Source: Thiopseudomonas denitrificans | GTDB lineage: Bacteria > Pseudomonadota > Gammaproteobacteria > Pseudomonadales > Pseudomonadaceae | Direction of reading: 5' to 3' | Length of the DNA: 64,000 nt | NCBI RefSeq assembly: GCF_002866065.1 | Contig: NZ_LNJZ01000003.1 | Span: 347,116-411,115 of the forward strand | Part shown: positions 44,289 through 53,186 of the stretch, in pieces | How the letters are laid out: each line of letters begins with the position of its first letter | Numbering within the stretch: the first letter of the stretch is position 1 | Made by a program: the position numbers and the translations under genes | The notes under the pieces: generated by a model | Seen by the model: the letters and a program-made list of their open reading frames with translations, nothing else | The model's database searches: none | What the model was told of the DNA's origin: nothing

Positions 44289-45289
44289 TGACTGGCGTCT
44301 CCGTTGTTGTTCAGGTTGTGTTGAGTGTCTGCGGGCTTGGCGAATTGCCGCAGCTGGATTTGAAAGCCGTTTTTCAGGCCAAGGTAAATACTGTCGCCCG
44401 GCACCAACCCGGCCTGACAGGCCCACTGGCTCAGCTCGTTTTGCTCGAAGCCCAGCCAGAGGTCGCCGCAGGCCTGTTGCGCCCAGGCCTGGTCGTGGGC
44501 GCAAAGCTCGCTGAGGATCAGGCTGCCGCCGGGCTTGACGGCGTGGGTAATGTGTTCGAGGGCACTGGCCGGTGCTGGCAGATGGTGCAGGACCATGTTC
44601 AACAATACGCAATCGGCTTGTGGCAACTCGATGGCCAGGGCATCGGCCAGCAGGAACTCGATGTTCTGCAGTTTCTGCTCATCACAGTGTTTCCGGGCCA
44701 GCTCAAGCATGGAAGTGCTGTTATCAATGGCCGTTACGCGGGCAAAACGCCCGGCCAGCTCGGGCAGCAGGTTGCCGTTGCCGGGGCCGATTTCCAGTGC
44801 TGTCGCGGTGTCTGGAAAGTTCTGGCTGTCCAGCAGGCCGGCCAGGCTGTCTTGGTACTGGTGCAGGCTGGCAATCAGCTCTTGCTGTTCCTTGAAGCTT
44901 TGCGCACTGCGCTGGAAGAAAGCCTGGCTGGCGCTGGCCCGCTCATGGTGGATTTCGGCGATGCGGGCTTGCACGTCAGGCGGCAGCAACAGGGTATCGA
45001 GTTGTGTCAGGAGCGTATGCTGCAAGCCGGAGTTGGAAGCGAGGTTGCGGCGGTAGAAAATCGCGTTGCCTTCACGGCGAGTGGCAACCCAGCCTGCTTT
45101 GGTCAATACCTTCAGATGGTGGCTGATGCCGGACTGGCCCATGTCAAAGATGTGTGCCAGCTCCAGTACGCCAAAGGAGTTCTTGCTCAGTACACGCAAA
45201 ATGCTCAGGCGCAAGGGATCGCCGGCTGCTTTGCAGAAAGCGGCCAGTGAGGCAATGCTGTGATTTTCGTCTGAAACAGGGCTGGTCAT
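44285..45289 (-). CDS. ArsR-family regulator fused to a SAM-dependent methyltransferase
   Basis: This 334-residue protein has an N-terminal ArsR winged helix ([51 protein letters not shown]) followed by a methyltransferase domain ([59 protein letters not shown]). It is translationally coupled to metK. The same fusion precedes metK in Pseudomonas, which suggests sensing of SAM supply or control of the methionine cycle. Confidence 0.93.
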
Positions 45290-45431
45290 GGGCGCAGTGT
45301 AAAGCGAACCATGATGTGCTGCAATGCTGTATCAAAAAAAATTGATATTGATTGGTTTTGCTTGAGAGAAGGGCGGGGTTGCTGGCTGGAAAGGCCTGGC
45401 TGCGACAGGTCGCAACCAGGCCATGCGTGCA

Positions 45432-47621
45432 TTATTCTTCCGCAATCTCTTCTGTTATCACCGGCGGGGTGGCCGGTTTGTCGACCTGTCCGGTTACAGC
45501 AGGCCCATCCGGTTTTAGCAGTGTGGTACCCGGGCCGGCAACGAAGTACCAGGCAGCGCCGGCCAGTACAAGAGCAATCAGCGGCACAATCCAGCGCAGC
45601 GGGCTCTTGCGGGCGTAAGGGTCGCGCAGGCTGCCGGAGCCTTTGGGCAGGCTGGCGGTCTGGGTCAGGCGGGTGCCGAAGTTGATGCTGATGCGGGCCT
45701 GTGCGTTGACCGCCCAGCCGTTGGCATCCAGTATCGGGCCAAGGCTGCGACGGCGCAGCTTGAACCAGGCCATCAGCATGGACGGGCCTGAGACGACCAC
45801 GATCAGCCCGATGATGACCAGCGGCCACTGCCACCAGTGCAGGGCCAGCAAGCCGGAGAATGCCGCCGCCAGTGCGGTTCCCAATGCGCCGACGGCCAGC
45901 CCGATGGCGGCGAAGATACCGGCGAACTTGGCGATGTCAAAAGGGGCAGCGGTCGTGCCATTTTCGACACGCTCGGCCGCGCTGGCGATCAGCTTGTCGT
46001 CCTGGCCGGCGGCAAATTTCTGGATCTGGTCGGAAATCAGTGTCGCGATACGGCGATAGGGCGACCAGAATGCCTCGCGTACGCTGATGGCGTTCTCGAT
46101 CACCTTGACCACGGTGGCATCCCAGTCGTTGCCGTCACGGTCATAGAACAGGCCGTTGCGCCCGGGCATCAGCTCATGGTCAACGCCGGCACTGACCAGC
46201 GCGACGATGTTGCATTCTTCGCGGCCATCCACCGGCTGGCCACGACGCACGCAGTGGCAGTAGATCAGGAAGCTGTTGCTTTGGGTGGCCACGGCGCTGT
46301 GGGCTTCCACATCGGCCACGTCAATCACCAGGTCGCAGCTTTTGCCGTCGATGAACAGGCGTCCGGCCTGGAAAATGGCTTTTTCACGGTTGCCGTAGAA
46401 GTCTTCGAAAGACACGAAGTTTTTCAGCAGGGGCACCAGGTACTGCTGCATGTTGAGCAGTTTGTCCAGATCCACCCAGCCCTGGGCGGCTTCTTCGACT
46501 TCCAGGTCGCTGGCGATCAGGGCGGTCAGGGCCTCTTCCTGCTGGCAGTTGATGGCGAGCACGGTATCCAGTGGCAGCTGCTCCAGCAGGGCAACCGCCG
46601 GGCGGTCGGCCTGCCAGGCGAAGTAGGCTGCGGCCTTGTCCAGTATGCTTTGCCACTGGCTACGCTCCAGCAGCTGGATGTCGCCATACAGGGGGACGAC
46701 TACCTGTGCGCGGAATGCCTGCACGTCGGCTTGCCAGGCCGGGTTGATGCCCTGGCAGAAGTGCAGGCCGCCGGTTTGCTCCAGATTGGCCAGTGGCAGG
46801 TCTTTCAGACAGTCCAGCCTGGCCAGGCTGCCTGCGCCCAGTCGTGCCAGCTCGTCTTCATCAGCGGCCATGATGGTGGCGGAACGGGCGTCATAGGCGA
46901 CCAGCTCGACCCGGGTGAAGTAGTCATTGATCTTGTCCTTGACGCGCTCCAGCACTTCGATGGTGTTGGCAGTGGCATCGCCGAATGGCTCGCTGACTTC
47001 CGCGCTGGCGCTCTGGTGCCACTCCCTGACGGTATTGACCTGGGCAAAGAACTCGGTGACCTGCTCAGCAGAGACACCCGGCTCGCCACTGCGGTCGGTT
47101 TGCTCTCCCAAGCATTCAATGATCTGGCCGATCAGCGCTTGCAGGCTTTCGTCGCCGGTCAGCTGCGCGGGGACTAGGCCGTCGCCATTGGCAACGTCAG
47201 GCGGGAAAATCACGGCGGGGTCGGCAGTGTCGTCGGCTGTCAGGCTGTCTTCCTCGTTGCGCCCGAGCAGGCTTAGCAGGCGGCGGGCGGCGAGGATCAG
47301 GCTGTGGCTGTCTGCGCCGTCTTTCAGGTCGGCCAGAGTCAGCGGACGCTGGGTGAACAGGCAGTCGGGGTCGTTCAGGCGGGCCAGTGTCCAGTCGATG
47401 GCGTTGAGCACTTCGGGGGCGCGGATGCGGGCATCGCCGTTTTCGTCCATCAGCTGTAGAAACTTGTGGCTGATGTTGAGCCGGTCGGTCGGGCAGGCGA
47501 GGGTGGCCCAGAGCTTCTGGTCCAGCTGGCGCAGGGCGGCCAGATCGGCTGCGTTTTTGAGGAGGGGCTGCTCAAAGTCGCCGGCACGGAAAAAGCGCCA
47601 TTTATGGGGTTGTTCTGACAT
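45432..47621 (-). CDS. Large EF-hand-containing membrane protein of unknown function
   Basis: This 729-residue protein starts MSEQPHKWRFFRAGDFEQPL. It has one canonical EF-hand loop at residues 59-70 (DENGDARIRAPE) and a long soluble region with a cysteine cluster (FLIYCHCVRRGQPVDGREEC). Two or three membrane helices follow (FAAIGLAVGALGTALAAAFS, WPLVIIGLIVVVSGPSMLM), then a further helix near the end (IVPLIALVLAGAAWYFVAG) and a short Pro/Glu-rich tail. I recognise no family for the middle part. It lies between the metK pair and tkt, where related genomes have no such gene that I recall. Confidence 0.75.
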   Translation of the reverse strand: MSEQPHKWRFFRAGDFEQPLLKNAADLAALRQLDQKLWATLACPTDRLNISHKFLQLMDENGDARIRAPEVLNAIDWTLARLNDPDCLFTQRPLTLADLKDGADSHSLILAARRLLSLLGRNEEDSLTADDTADPAVIFPPDVANGDGLVPAQLTGDESLQALIGQIIECLGEQTDRSGEPGVSAEQVTEFFAQVNTVREWHQSASAEVSEPFGDATANTIEVLERVKDKINDYFTRVELVAYDARSATIMAADEDELARLGAGSLARLDCLKDLPLANLEQTGGLHFCQGINPAWQADVQAFRAQVVVPLYGDIQLLERSQWQSILDKAAAYFAWQADRPAVALLEQLPLDTVLAINCQQEEALTALIASDLEVEEAAQGWVDLDKLLNMQQYLVPLLKNFVSFEDFYGNREKAIFQAGRLFIDGKSCDLVIDVADVEAHSAVATQSNSFLIYCHCVRRGQPVDGREECNIVALVSAGVDHELMPGRNGLFYDRDGNDWDATVVKVIENAISVREAFWSPYRRIATLISDQIQKFAAGQDDKLIASAAERVENGTTAAPFDIAKFAGIFAAIGLAVGALGTALAAAFSGLLALHWWQWPLVIIGLIVVVSGPSMLMAWFKLRRRSLGPILDANGWAVNAQARISINFGTRLTQTASLPKGSGSLRDPYARKSPLRWIVPLIALVLAGAAWYFVAGPGTTLLKPDGPAVTGQVDKPATPPVITEEIAEE

Positions 47622-47835
47622 GGCAAAAACCTGATGAAGTGGAAGGCGATAAAAAAGCAATTATGGCCAAAGCAGATGGCTCAGGCCAGTAAATTGGCGT
47701 GGTGGCCCTGTAAATGAGACATGGGTCAGATAACCGGCGTTTCATCTGTGGTGGTAAAGGTTGGCTCTTACATTGCCCTATTGGCTCAGGTAGGGGAAAA
47801 TGCGCGGAATTCTTTTCAGTTTGCAGGAGTTTTTC

Positions 47836-49833
47836 ATGTCTAGCCGTCGTGATCGCGCCAACGCCATTCGCGCCCTGAGTATGGATGCCGTACAGAAAGC
47901 CAACAGTGGCCACCCGGGTGCGCCCATGGGGATGGCTGATATCGCCGAAGTGCTGTGGCGTGGTTACCTCAAGCACAACCCGGCCAATCCGCACTGGGCC
48001 AACCGTGACCGCTTTGTGCTGTCCAACGGTCATGGCTCGATGCTGATCTATTCGCTGCTGCATCTGACCGGCTACGATCTGGGCATTGAAGACCTGAAGA
48101 ACTTCCGCCAGCTGCACAGCCGCACACCGGGCCACCCGGAATACGGCTATACCGCAGGGGTTGAAACCACCACCGGTCCGCTGGGTCAGGGCATCGCCAA
48201 TGCCGTGGGTTTTGCCCTCGCGGAGAAGATCCTCGCCGCGCAGTTCAACCGCCCCGGCCACAACATCGTCGACCACCAGACCTACGCCTTCCTCGGCGAC
48301 GGCTGCCTGATGGAAGGCATTTCGCATGAGGTCTGCTCACTGGCCGGTACTTTGGGCCTGAATAAGCTGACCTTCTTCTATGACGACAACAACATCTCCA
48401 TTGATGGCGAGGTTGACGGCTGGTTCACCGATGACACCCCGCGCCGCTTTGAAGCCTATGGCTGGCACGTGATCCGCAACGTCAATGGCCATGATGCCGA
48501 CGAGATTGAAGTGGCGCTGGAAGCTGCGCTGGAAAGCGACAAACCAACCCTGATTTGCTGCAAAACCACCATCGGCTTCGGTTCGCCCAAGCATGGCGGC
48601 AAGGCCAGCAGCCACGGTGCGCCGCTGGGTGCCGACGAGATCGAAGTGGTGCGCAAGGAGCTGAACTGGCCCTATGCGCCATTCGAGGTGCCTGCCGAAA
48701 TCTATGCCGAGTGGGACGCCAAAGAGCAAGGTGCCAAGGCAGAGGCCGGCTGGCAGGAGAAGTTCGAAGCTTATCGCGCAGAGTTTCCCGAGCTGGCCGC
48801 CGAGTTCGAGCGTCGCATGCAGGGTGAACTGCCTGCCGATTTTGCCGAAAAGGCCGCTGCCTACATTGCCGATGTGGCCGCCAAGGGCGAAAGCATCGCC
48901 AGCCGCAAGGCCAGCCAGAACTGCCTGAATGCCTATGGCCCGCTGCTGCCCGAACTGCTCGGCGGCTCCGCCGACCTGGCCGGCTCCAACCTGACCCTGT
49001 GGAGCGGCTGCAAGGGTGTTTCCGCTGCGGATGCCAGTGGCAATTACGTCTATTACGGCGTGCGCGAATTCGGCATGAGCGCCATCATGAACGGCATTGC
49101 CCTGCATGGCGGTCTGATCCCTTACGGTGCGACCTTCCTGATGTTCATGGAGTACGCCCGCAACGCCGTGCGCATGTCGGCCCTGATGAAGCAACGTGTG
49201 CTCTATGTGTTTACCCACGACTCCATCGGTCTGGGCGAAGACGGCCCGACCCACCAGCCGATTGAACAGCTGACCAACCTGCGCACCACGCCGAACTTGG
49301 ATACCTGGCGGCCTTGCGATGCCGTGGAATCCGCTGTGGCCTGGAAATATGCTCTTGAGCGCAAAGGCGGCCCTTCTGCGCTGATTTTCAGCCGTCAGAA
49401 TCTGGATCACCAGAGCCGCGACGAGCAGCAGATTGCTGATATAGAACGTGGTGGCTATATCCTGCGTGATTGTGAAGGTACCCCCGAACTGATCCTGATT
49501 GCTACCGGTTCCGAAGTCGGCCTGGCGGTCAATGCCTACAACACACTGACAGCGCAAGGCCGCAAGGTGCGCGTGGTGTCCATTCCGTGCACCAGCATCT
49601 TTGATGCGCAGGATGCCGCCTATCGCCAGCAGGTGCTGCCGCTGGAAGTCAGCAACCGTATCGCCATCGAGGCGGCGCACGCCGACTACTGGTACAAGTA
49701 TGTGGGTCTGGATGGCCGTGTGCTGGGCATGACCACCTATGGCGAGTCCGCCCCTGCCGGCGAGCTGTTCGAGATGTTCGGCTTTACCGTCGACAAGGTG
49801 CTGGAGCTGGCTGGGGAGTTGTTGGAAGGTTAA
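47836..49833 (+). CDS. tkt: Transketolase
   Basis: This 665-residue thiamine-diphosphate enzyme links the pentose phosphate pathway and glycolysis. It has the transketolase signature ([20 protein letters not shown]), the cofactor motif [20 protein letters not shown] with FYDDNN, and the C-terminal half [20 protein letters not shown], then [20 protein letters not shown]. The ATG at 47836 follows a GCAGGAG site. The 214 bases upstream hold no gene that I can support. A terminator follows. Confidence 0.98.
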   Translation: MSSRRDRANAIRALSMDAVQKANSGHPGAPMGMADIAEVLWRGYLKHNPANPHWANRDRFVLSNGHGSMLIYSLLHLTGYDLGIEDLKNFRQLHSRTPGHPEYGYTAGVETTTGPLGQGIANAVGFALAEKILAAQFNRPGHNIVDHQTYAFLGDGCLMEGISHEVCSLAGTLGLNKLTFFYDDNNISIDGEVDGWFTDDTPRRFEAYGWHVIRNVNGHDADEIEVALEAALESDKPTLICCKTTIGFGSPKHGGKASSHGAPLGADEIEVVRKELNWPYAPFEVPAEIYAEWDAKEQGAKAEAGWQEKFEAYRAEFPELAAEFERRMQGELPADFAEKAAAYIADVAAKGESIASRKASQNCLNAYGPLLPELLGGSADLAGSNLTLWSGCKGVSAADASGNYVYYGVREFGMSAIMNGIALHGGLIPYGATFLMFMEYARNAVRMSALMKQRVLYVFTHDSIGLGEDGPTHQPIEQLTNLRTTPNLDTWRPCDAVESAVAWKYALERKGGPSALIFSRQNLDHQSRDEQQIADIERGGYILRDCEGTPELILIATGSEVGLAVNAYNTLTAQGRKVRVVSIPCTSIFDAQDAAYRQQVLPLEVSNRIAIEAAHADYWYKYVGLDGRVLGMTTYGESAPAGELFEMFGFTVDKVLELAGELLEG

Positions 49834-49852
49834 TTTCTTCTGGTTCCATGCC

Positions 49853-49894
49853 AAGGGACGGGTGAGGCTTTGCTACGGCCTCCCCCCGTCCTTT
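49853..49894 (+). terminator. Rho-independent terminator after tkt
   Basis: GGACGGGTGAGGC, a short loop and GCCTCCCCCCGTCC pair with small bulges and are followed by TTTT, 20 bases after the tkt stop. Confidence 0.8.
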
Positions 49895-49957
49895 TGTGTT
49901 TATGGGCAGTGAAAAAATACCAGCCAGTTGCTGCAAAATATGCTTCCAGCTATAGTT

Positions 49958-49974
49958 GTACGGCAATTCCGTAC
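49958..49974. promoter_or_regulatory. Operator-like palindrome upstream of the Phd/YoeB pair
   Basis: GTACGGCAATTCCGTAC is a near-perfect inverted repeat 16 bases before the antitoxin start and probably serves autoregulation by the antitoxin-toxin complex. Confidence 0.55.
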
Positions 49975-49989
49975 GTGATGGAGGTTGTT

Positions 49990-50262
49990 ATGGATACGGT
50001 TAGTGTAAACATATTCAGGGATAACCTGAAAAGCCTTGTTGAACAAGTGGTTAGCAGGCACGAGCCGCTAAAGGTTACGCGGCGGGCAGGGGAGGCGTTT
50101 GTGGTCATGAGTGCCGAAGACTGGGAGCGTGAACAAGAAACCCTGTATGTGCTGCAAAACCAAGGCTTGATGCAGCAAATTGCTGACTCAATGGCTACCC
50201 ATACCAAGGGGCAGGGATATCGTCCGACAAAGGAGCAAATGGATGAGATCGCTGGTCTTTGA
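49990..50262 (+). CDS. Phd/YefM-family antitoxin
   Basis: This 90-residue protein begins MDTVSVNIFRDNLKSLVEQV, the Phd/YefM DNA-binding fold. It continues with EPLKVTRRAGEAFVVMSAED and an unstructured toxin-binding tail. The ATG at 49990 follows GGAGG. It overlaps the YoeB-like toxin by 20 bases. Confidence 0.9.
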   Translation: MDTVSVNIFRDNLKSLVEQVVSRHEPLKVTRRAGEAFVVMSAEDWEREQETLYVLQNQGLMQQIADSMATHTKGQGYRPTKEQMDEIAGL

Positions 50263-50515
50263 GGGCAATACCTGGGAAGCCTACGAAGCCATGCGCGAAA
50301 AAGACAAACTGCTGCATAAATCTCTACGCAAGCTGCTCACGGAAATGCTGCGGGCGGATGATCCAGGAGTCGGAACCGGCAAGCCTGAACCGTTGAAACA
50401 TAATCTGTCCGGCCTGTGGTCAAGACGAATCTCGCAAAAGGATCGCCTGATTTACCGTTTTGACGATAGCGCTATCTATATCTTTGCCATTGGCGGGCAT
50501 TACGAAGGGCAGTAG
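50243..50515 (+). CDS. YoeB-family mRNA interferase toxin
   Basis: This 90-residue protein has the YoeB hallmarks: NTWEAYEAMREKDKLLHKSL, then PLKHNLSGLWSRRISQKDRL, IYRFDD and the C-terminal IFAIGGHYEGQ with its His-Tyr. YoeB-type toxins cut mRNA at the ribosome. The ATG at 50243 is inside the antitoxin gene. Confidence 0.92.
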   Translation: MRSLVFEGNTWEAYEAMREKDKLLHKSLRKLLTEMLRADDPGVGTGKPEPLKHNLSGLWSRRISQKDRLIYRFDDSAIYIFAIGGHYEGQ

Positions 50516-50546
50516 TCAGGTCGAAGATGAAGTCGCAGAAAAATTA

Positions 50547-51848
50547 TTAGAGCGTTTTGTTCTCTATTAACGATTGCCAAACCTGCGCACTGGAGATCGG
50601 CTGCCCCGGTTGCTCGCCCCACAGCATGCCAACGGGCACGGCAAAGCAACCCGGCACTTGCAGCTTGATGCAGTGGCGGCCTGTATAAATCAGCATGCCA
50701 CCACGAAAACCTGCACCTGCCTGCTCGGCAAGCCTGTTCAGCCCAGCGGCATCCTTGGGCTGGATGCTGGCGGAGCGTTTGACTTCAACGCCCCAGACTT
50801 CAGAACCGCGCTCAATCACCAGATCAACTTCCACTTGATCCTTGTCGCGGTAATGGTAAAAACTCAGCTCGGAATCCAGCCATCCAGCCTGTGCGATAAG
50901 TTGTTCAACCACATGACTTTCCAGTAACGCACCAAAACGCTCTGCATCGGTTAACCATTGTTCAGGCGTTAAGTGCGCCAATGCAGCAGCCAGCCCGGTA
51001 TCAACCAGATGTAACTTCGGACTTTTAATCAGACGTTTAGCATGATTGCGCCGCCATGCCGGTAGCTGGTGCACCAAAAACAAACGCTCCAGAATGCCGA
51101 GATACCTGCTGACAGTAGCGCGCTCCAGTGACAACTCTTTACTCAAGCTGCTGACGTTAAGCAGGCAAGCTGTTCTGCATGCCAGCAGTTCGATCAGGCG
51201 TAACATGCCGTTTTCATCATTGATTGCCGCAATATCCTGCACGTCCCGCTGCACAATGGCGTTCAGATACTGGCGATACCATTGCCGCGCCCGGTGCGGC
51301 GCTCGTTGATTGGGTTCAGGATAGCCGCCCTGGCATAACACCTCGGCCACAGGAGCCAGCGGCACTGAATCAGGCACCATCTGCGGCCCAAGCTTGCCGG
51401 TTAGCAGTTGTTCGAGCAGAGTTGTGTTGCTGAGGCGCTTTTCCTGTTCGGTTAGCGGATGCAGATAAACAACTTCCATACGTCCGGCCAGTGAGTCCTG
51501 AATTTGCGGCAGCAATAGCAAGTTGGCAGAGCCGGTAAGCAAAAAACGTCCTGGTTTGCGGTCGCGATCAATTACCGACTTGATTGCCAGCAACAGTTCC
51601 GGCGCTCGCTGCACTTCATCCAGAATTACCCGCTCGGGCAAACTTTCGATAAAGCCGGTTGCATCCTCGCGAGCAGCTTGCAACAGGGTTGAGTCATCCA
51701 GGCTAAGGTAGGTGCGATCTGAGTCAATGCGTTGAGCCAGCGTGGACTTGCCCACCTGGCGCGGGCCAAGCAAACAAACGACTGGTGTATCAGCAAGCGC
51801 CTCTTGCACCCTGCTGCGCATTAATCGGGGTAGGTATGGATATGTCAT
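50547..51848 (-). CDS. AAA ATPase with DUF4143 domain
   Basis: This 433-residue protein has a Walker A motif (CLLGPRQVGKSTLAQ), Walker B (ERVILDEVQRAPELLLAIKS) and sensor-like GRFLLTGSANLLLLPQIQDS. A DUF4143 C-terminal domain follows (FYHYRDKDQVEVDLVIERGS with EVKRSA), which resembles a nuclease-like fold. Such ATPases are widespread and often sit in accessory islands; their function is not established. I chose the ATG at 51848; an earlier start at 51911 would run through the tandem repeats upstream. It follows the jetD gene on the same strand. Confidence 0.87.
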   Translation of the reverse strand: MTYPYLPRLMRSRVQEALADTPVVCLLGPRQVGKSTLAQRIDSDRTYLSLDDSTLLQAAREDATGFIESLPERVILDEVQRAPELLLAIKSVIDRDRKPGRFLLTGSANLLLLPQIQDSLAGRMEVVYLHPLTEQEKRLSNTTLLEQLLTGKLGPQMVPDSVPLAPVAEVLCQGGYPEPNQRAPHRARQWYRQYLNAIVQRDVQDIAAINDENGMLRLIELLACRTACLLNVSSLSKELSLERATVSRYLGILERLFLVHQLPAWRRNHAKRLIKSPKLHLVDTGLAAALAHLTPEQWLTDAERFGALLESHVVEQLIAQAGWLDSELSFYHYRDKDQVEVDLVIERGSEVWGVEVKRSASIQPKDAAGLNRLAEQAGAGFRGGMLIYTGRHCIKLQVPGCFAVPVGMLWGEQPGQPISSAQVWQSLIENKTL

Positions 51849-51865
51849 GCAATGGCCTGTTGCTG

Positions 51866-51957
51866 CCGTCCAATTGCTTAGTAATGTAGCGTCCAATTGC
51901 TCAATAGGCAAGCGTCCAATTGCTTAGTCATGCTCCGTCCAATTGATCAATATGTAT
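51866..51957. repeat. Four 23-bp tandem direct repeats
   Basis: Four units of exactly 23 bases (51866-51888, 51889-51911, 51912-51934, 51935-51957) each share CGTCCAATTG, with the second half varying. The CAATTG core is itself palindromic and recurs at two helical turns. They lie directly upstream of the AAA/DUF4143 start and just after jetD. Confidence 0.88.
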
Positions 51958-51980
51958 CTTTTAACTGTTATCTGTTTGTT

Positions 51981-53186
51981 TTACAACTGGCGCAAGTACT
52001 GTTGTAGCCAGTTGAAGCTAACCAGTTCCTGCTCAAAGCGCAGGTTTTTAACCGGTTGGCCGTCGGCGTTGCATAGCCTGTTTTCACGCAGTGCCTGATA
52101 AAGGCTTTGTTCTGTGCTGGTTAGCAGGGGAAGCTCGCCGGTACAGGCAGTGTCAGCAGGTTCCTGCCCCCAGAGTGTCTGATGGTGCAGCAGGGTGCTG
52201 TGATCCATCAACATGGATTTGGCGTGGGGCAGATAGGTACGCAAGCGATTGAGGATGGCAAAACCATGGGTGTCGATATCGCCCCAGTAGTATAGAGGTT
52301 GTTTTTGTAGCCAAGGGATGTGACCCAACAAGTCCAGCGCATAGCCCTGACCAAACAGCAGCACCGAGTCGGGCAGCTCGGGAAATGCCAGGGCGTTGAC
52401 TTCGTTTTCGGTGACAAACACCCGCTCCAGCGGCAACTGCAAACCAGCCAGTTGCTCTACCGGAACTTCCAGGTCAGTAAGGCCAGCTATGGCCAGGCGG
52501 TTATCCAGTATGCGCATGCGGATGCGCAGGGGCTTGTCCAGCAGGCCATAGCGCCGACAGAAACCTTTGACACCGCGCCATTGCTCATCAATATGAGCGG
52601 CTGGCAGCACCAAATCGAGCAGCTCGCTGAGCAGGCCACGGCGCAGCTCAATAAACTTGGTATCCACACCGGGGATATCAAGTTGGCGCAGGTAAAGCTG
52701 GCTGTGCGGATGGGCACAAAACCACTGCAAAACCGCCAGGATTTGTTGCCAGTGCGCTGCTTGCTCCAGCGCCCGCAACGGATATTTTTGCAGCCATGAA
52801 TGCAGAGCAGGGAACAGAGCCAAGCTGGCGCTAACCAATTGTTCAAACTGGCGTGCCGCCCGTTGTTGTCCCAGCAGTTGCAGTGCATCTTCGGGCTGAT
52901 CGATCCAGACGCTATCCGGGATCTGGTTGCGCCCCAGTTGCCGATGATTGATTTCCCGGTATTCCAGCCGGTAGCGCGAATCCAGCAGTTGCAGTTGGGC
53001 AATCCAGCGGCGTACCTGTTCGAATTGGGTGCCAAGGTCATTCGAGTTTGGTTTTTTCAGGCGCAGTTGCAGAGGAAACATGGGTTCTGCCTGCGGCAGA
53101 CGGGAGCGCAGCAGCTCGCCCCTGTCCCAGAGTTTTTGCAACTGGCTACGCAAATCGGCAGGGCTGGTCCAGTCAGGCTGGCTCAT
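51981..53186 (-). CDS. jetD: Wadjet component JetD (Toprim nuclease subunit)
   Basis: This 401-residue protein has the DUF3322/DUF2220 layout. The C-terminal Toprim-like domain contains the acidic residue in VFVTENEVNALAFP (Glu260) and the DxD in YYWGDIDTHGFAILNRL (Asp303 and Asp305), as in topoisomerase VI subunit A. JetD is the metal-dependent nuclease that cuts circular plasmid DNA after loop extrusion. It overlaps jetC by 14 bases. All key residues appear to be present. Confidence 0.93.
   Translation of the reverse strand: MSQPDWTSPADLRSQLQKLWDRGELLRSRLPQAEPMFPLQLRLKKPNSNDLGTQFEQVRRWIAQLQLLDSRYRLEYREINHRQLGRNQIPDSVWIDQPEDALQLLGQQRAARQFEQLVSASLALFPALHSWLQKYPLRALEQAAHWQQILAVLQWFCAHPHSQLYLRQLDIPGVDTKFIELRRGLLSELLDLVLPAAHIDEQWRGVKGFCRRYGLLDKPLRIRMRILDNRLAIAGLTDLEVPVEQLAGLQLPLERVFVTENEVNALAFPELPDSVLLFGQGYALDLLGHIPWLQKQPLYYWGDIDTHGFAILNRLRTYLPHAKSMLMDHSTLLHHQTLWGQEPADTACTGELPLLTSTEQSLYQALRENRLCNADGQPVKNLRFEQELVSFNWLQQYLRQL

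Noticed and set aside
51849..51911. N-terminal extension of the DUF4143 ATPase (start at 51911)
   Set aside because: The extra residues would be translated from the tandem repeats, and the conserved fold begins after the ATG at 51848.
51866..51957. CRISPR array
   Set aside because: The 23-bp units are contiguous with no unique spacers, only four copies exist, and there are no cas genes.
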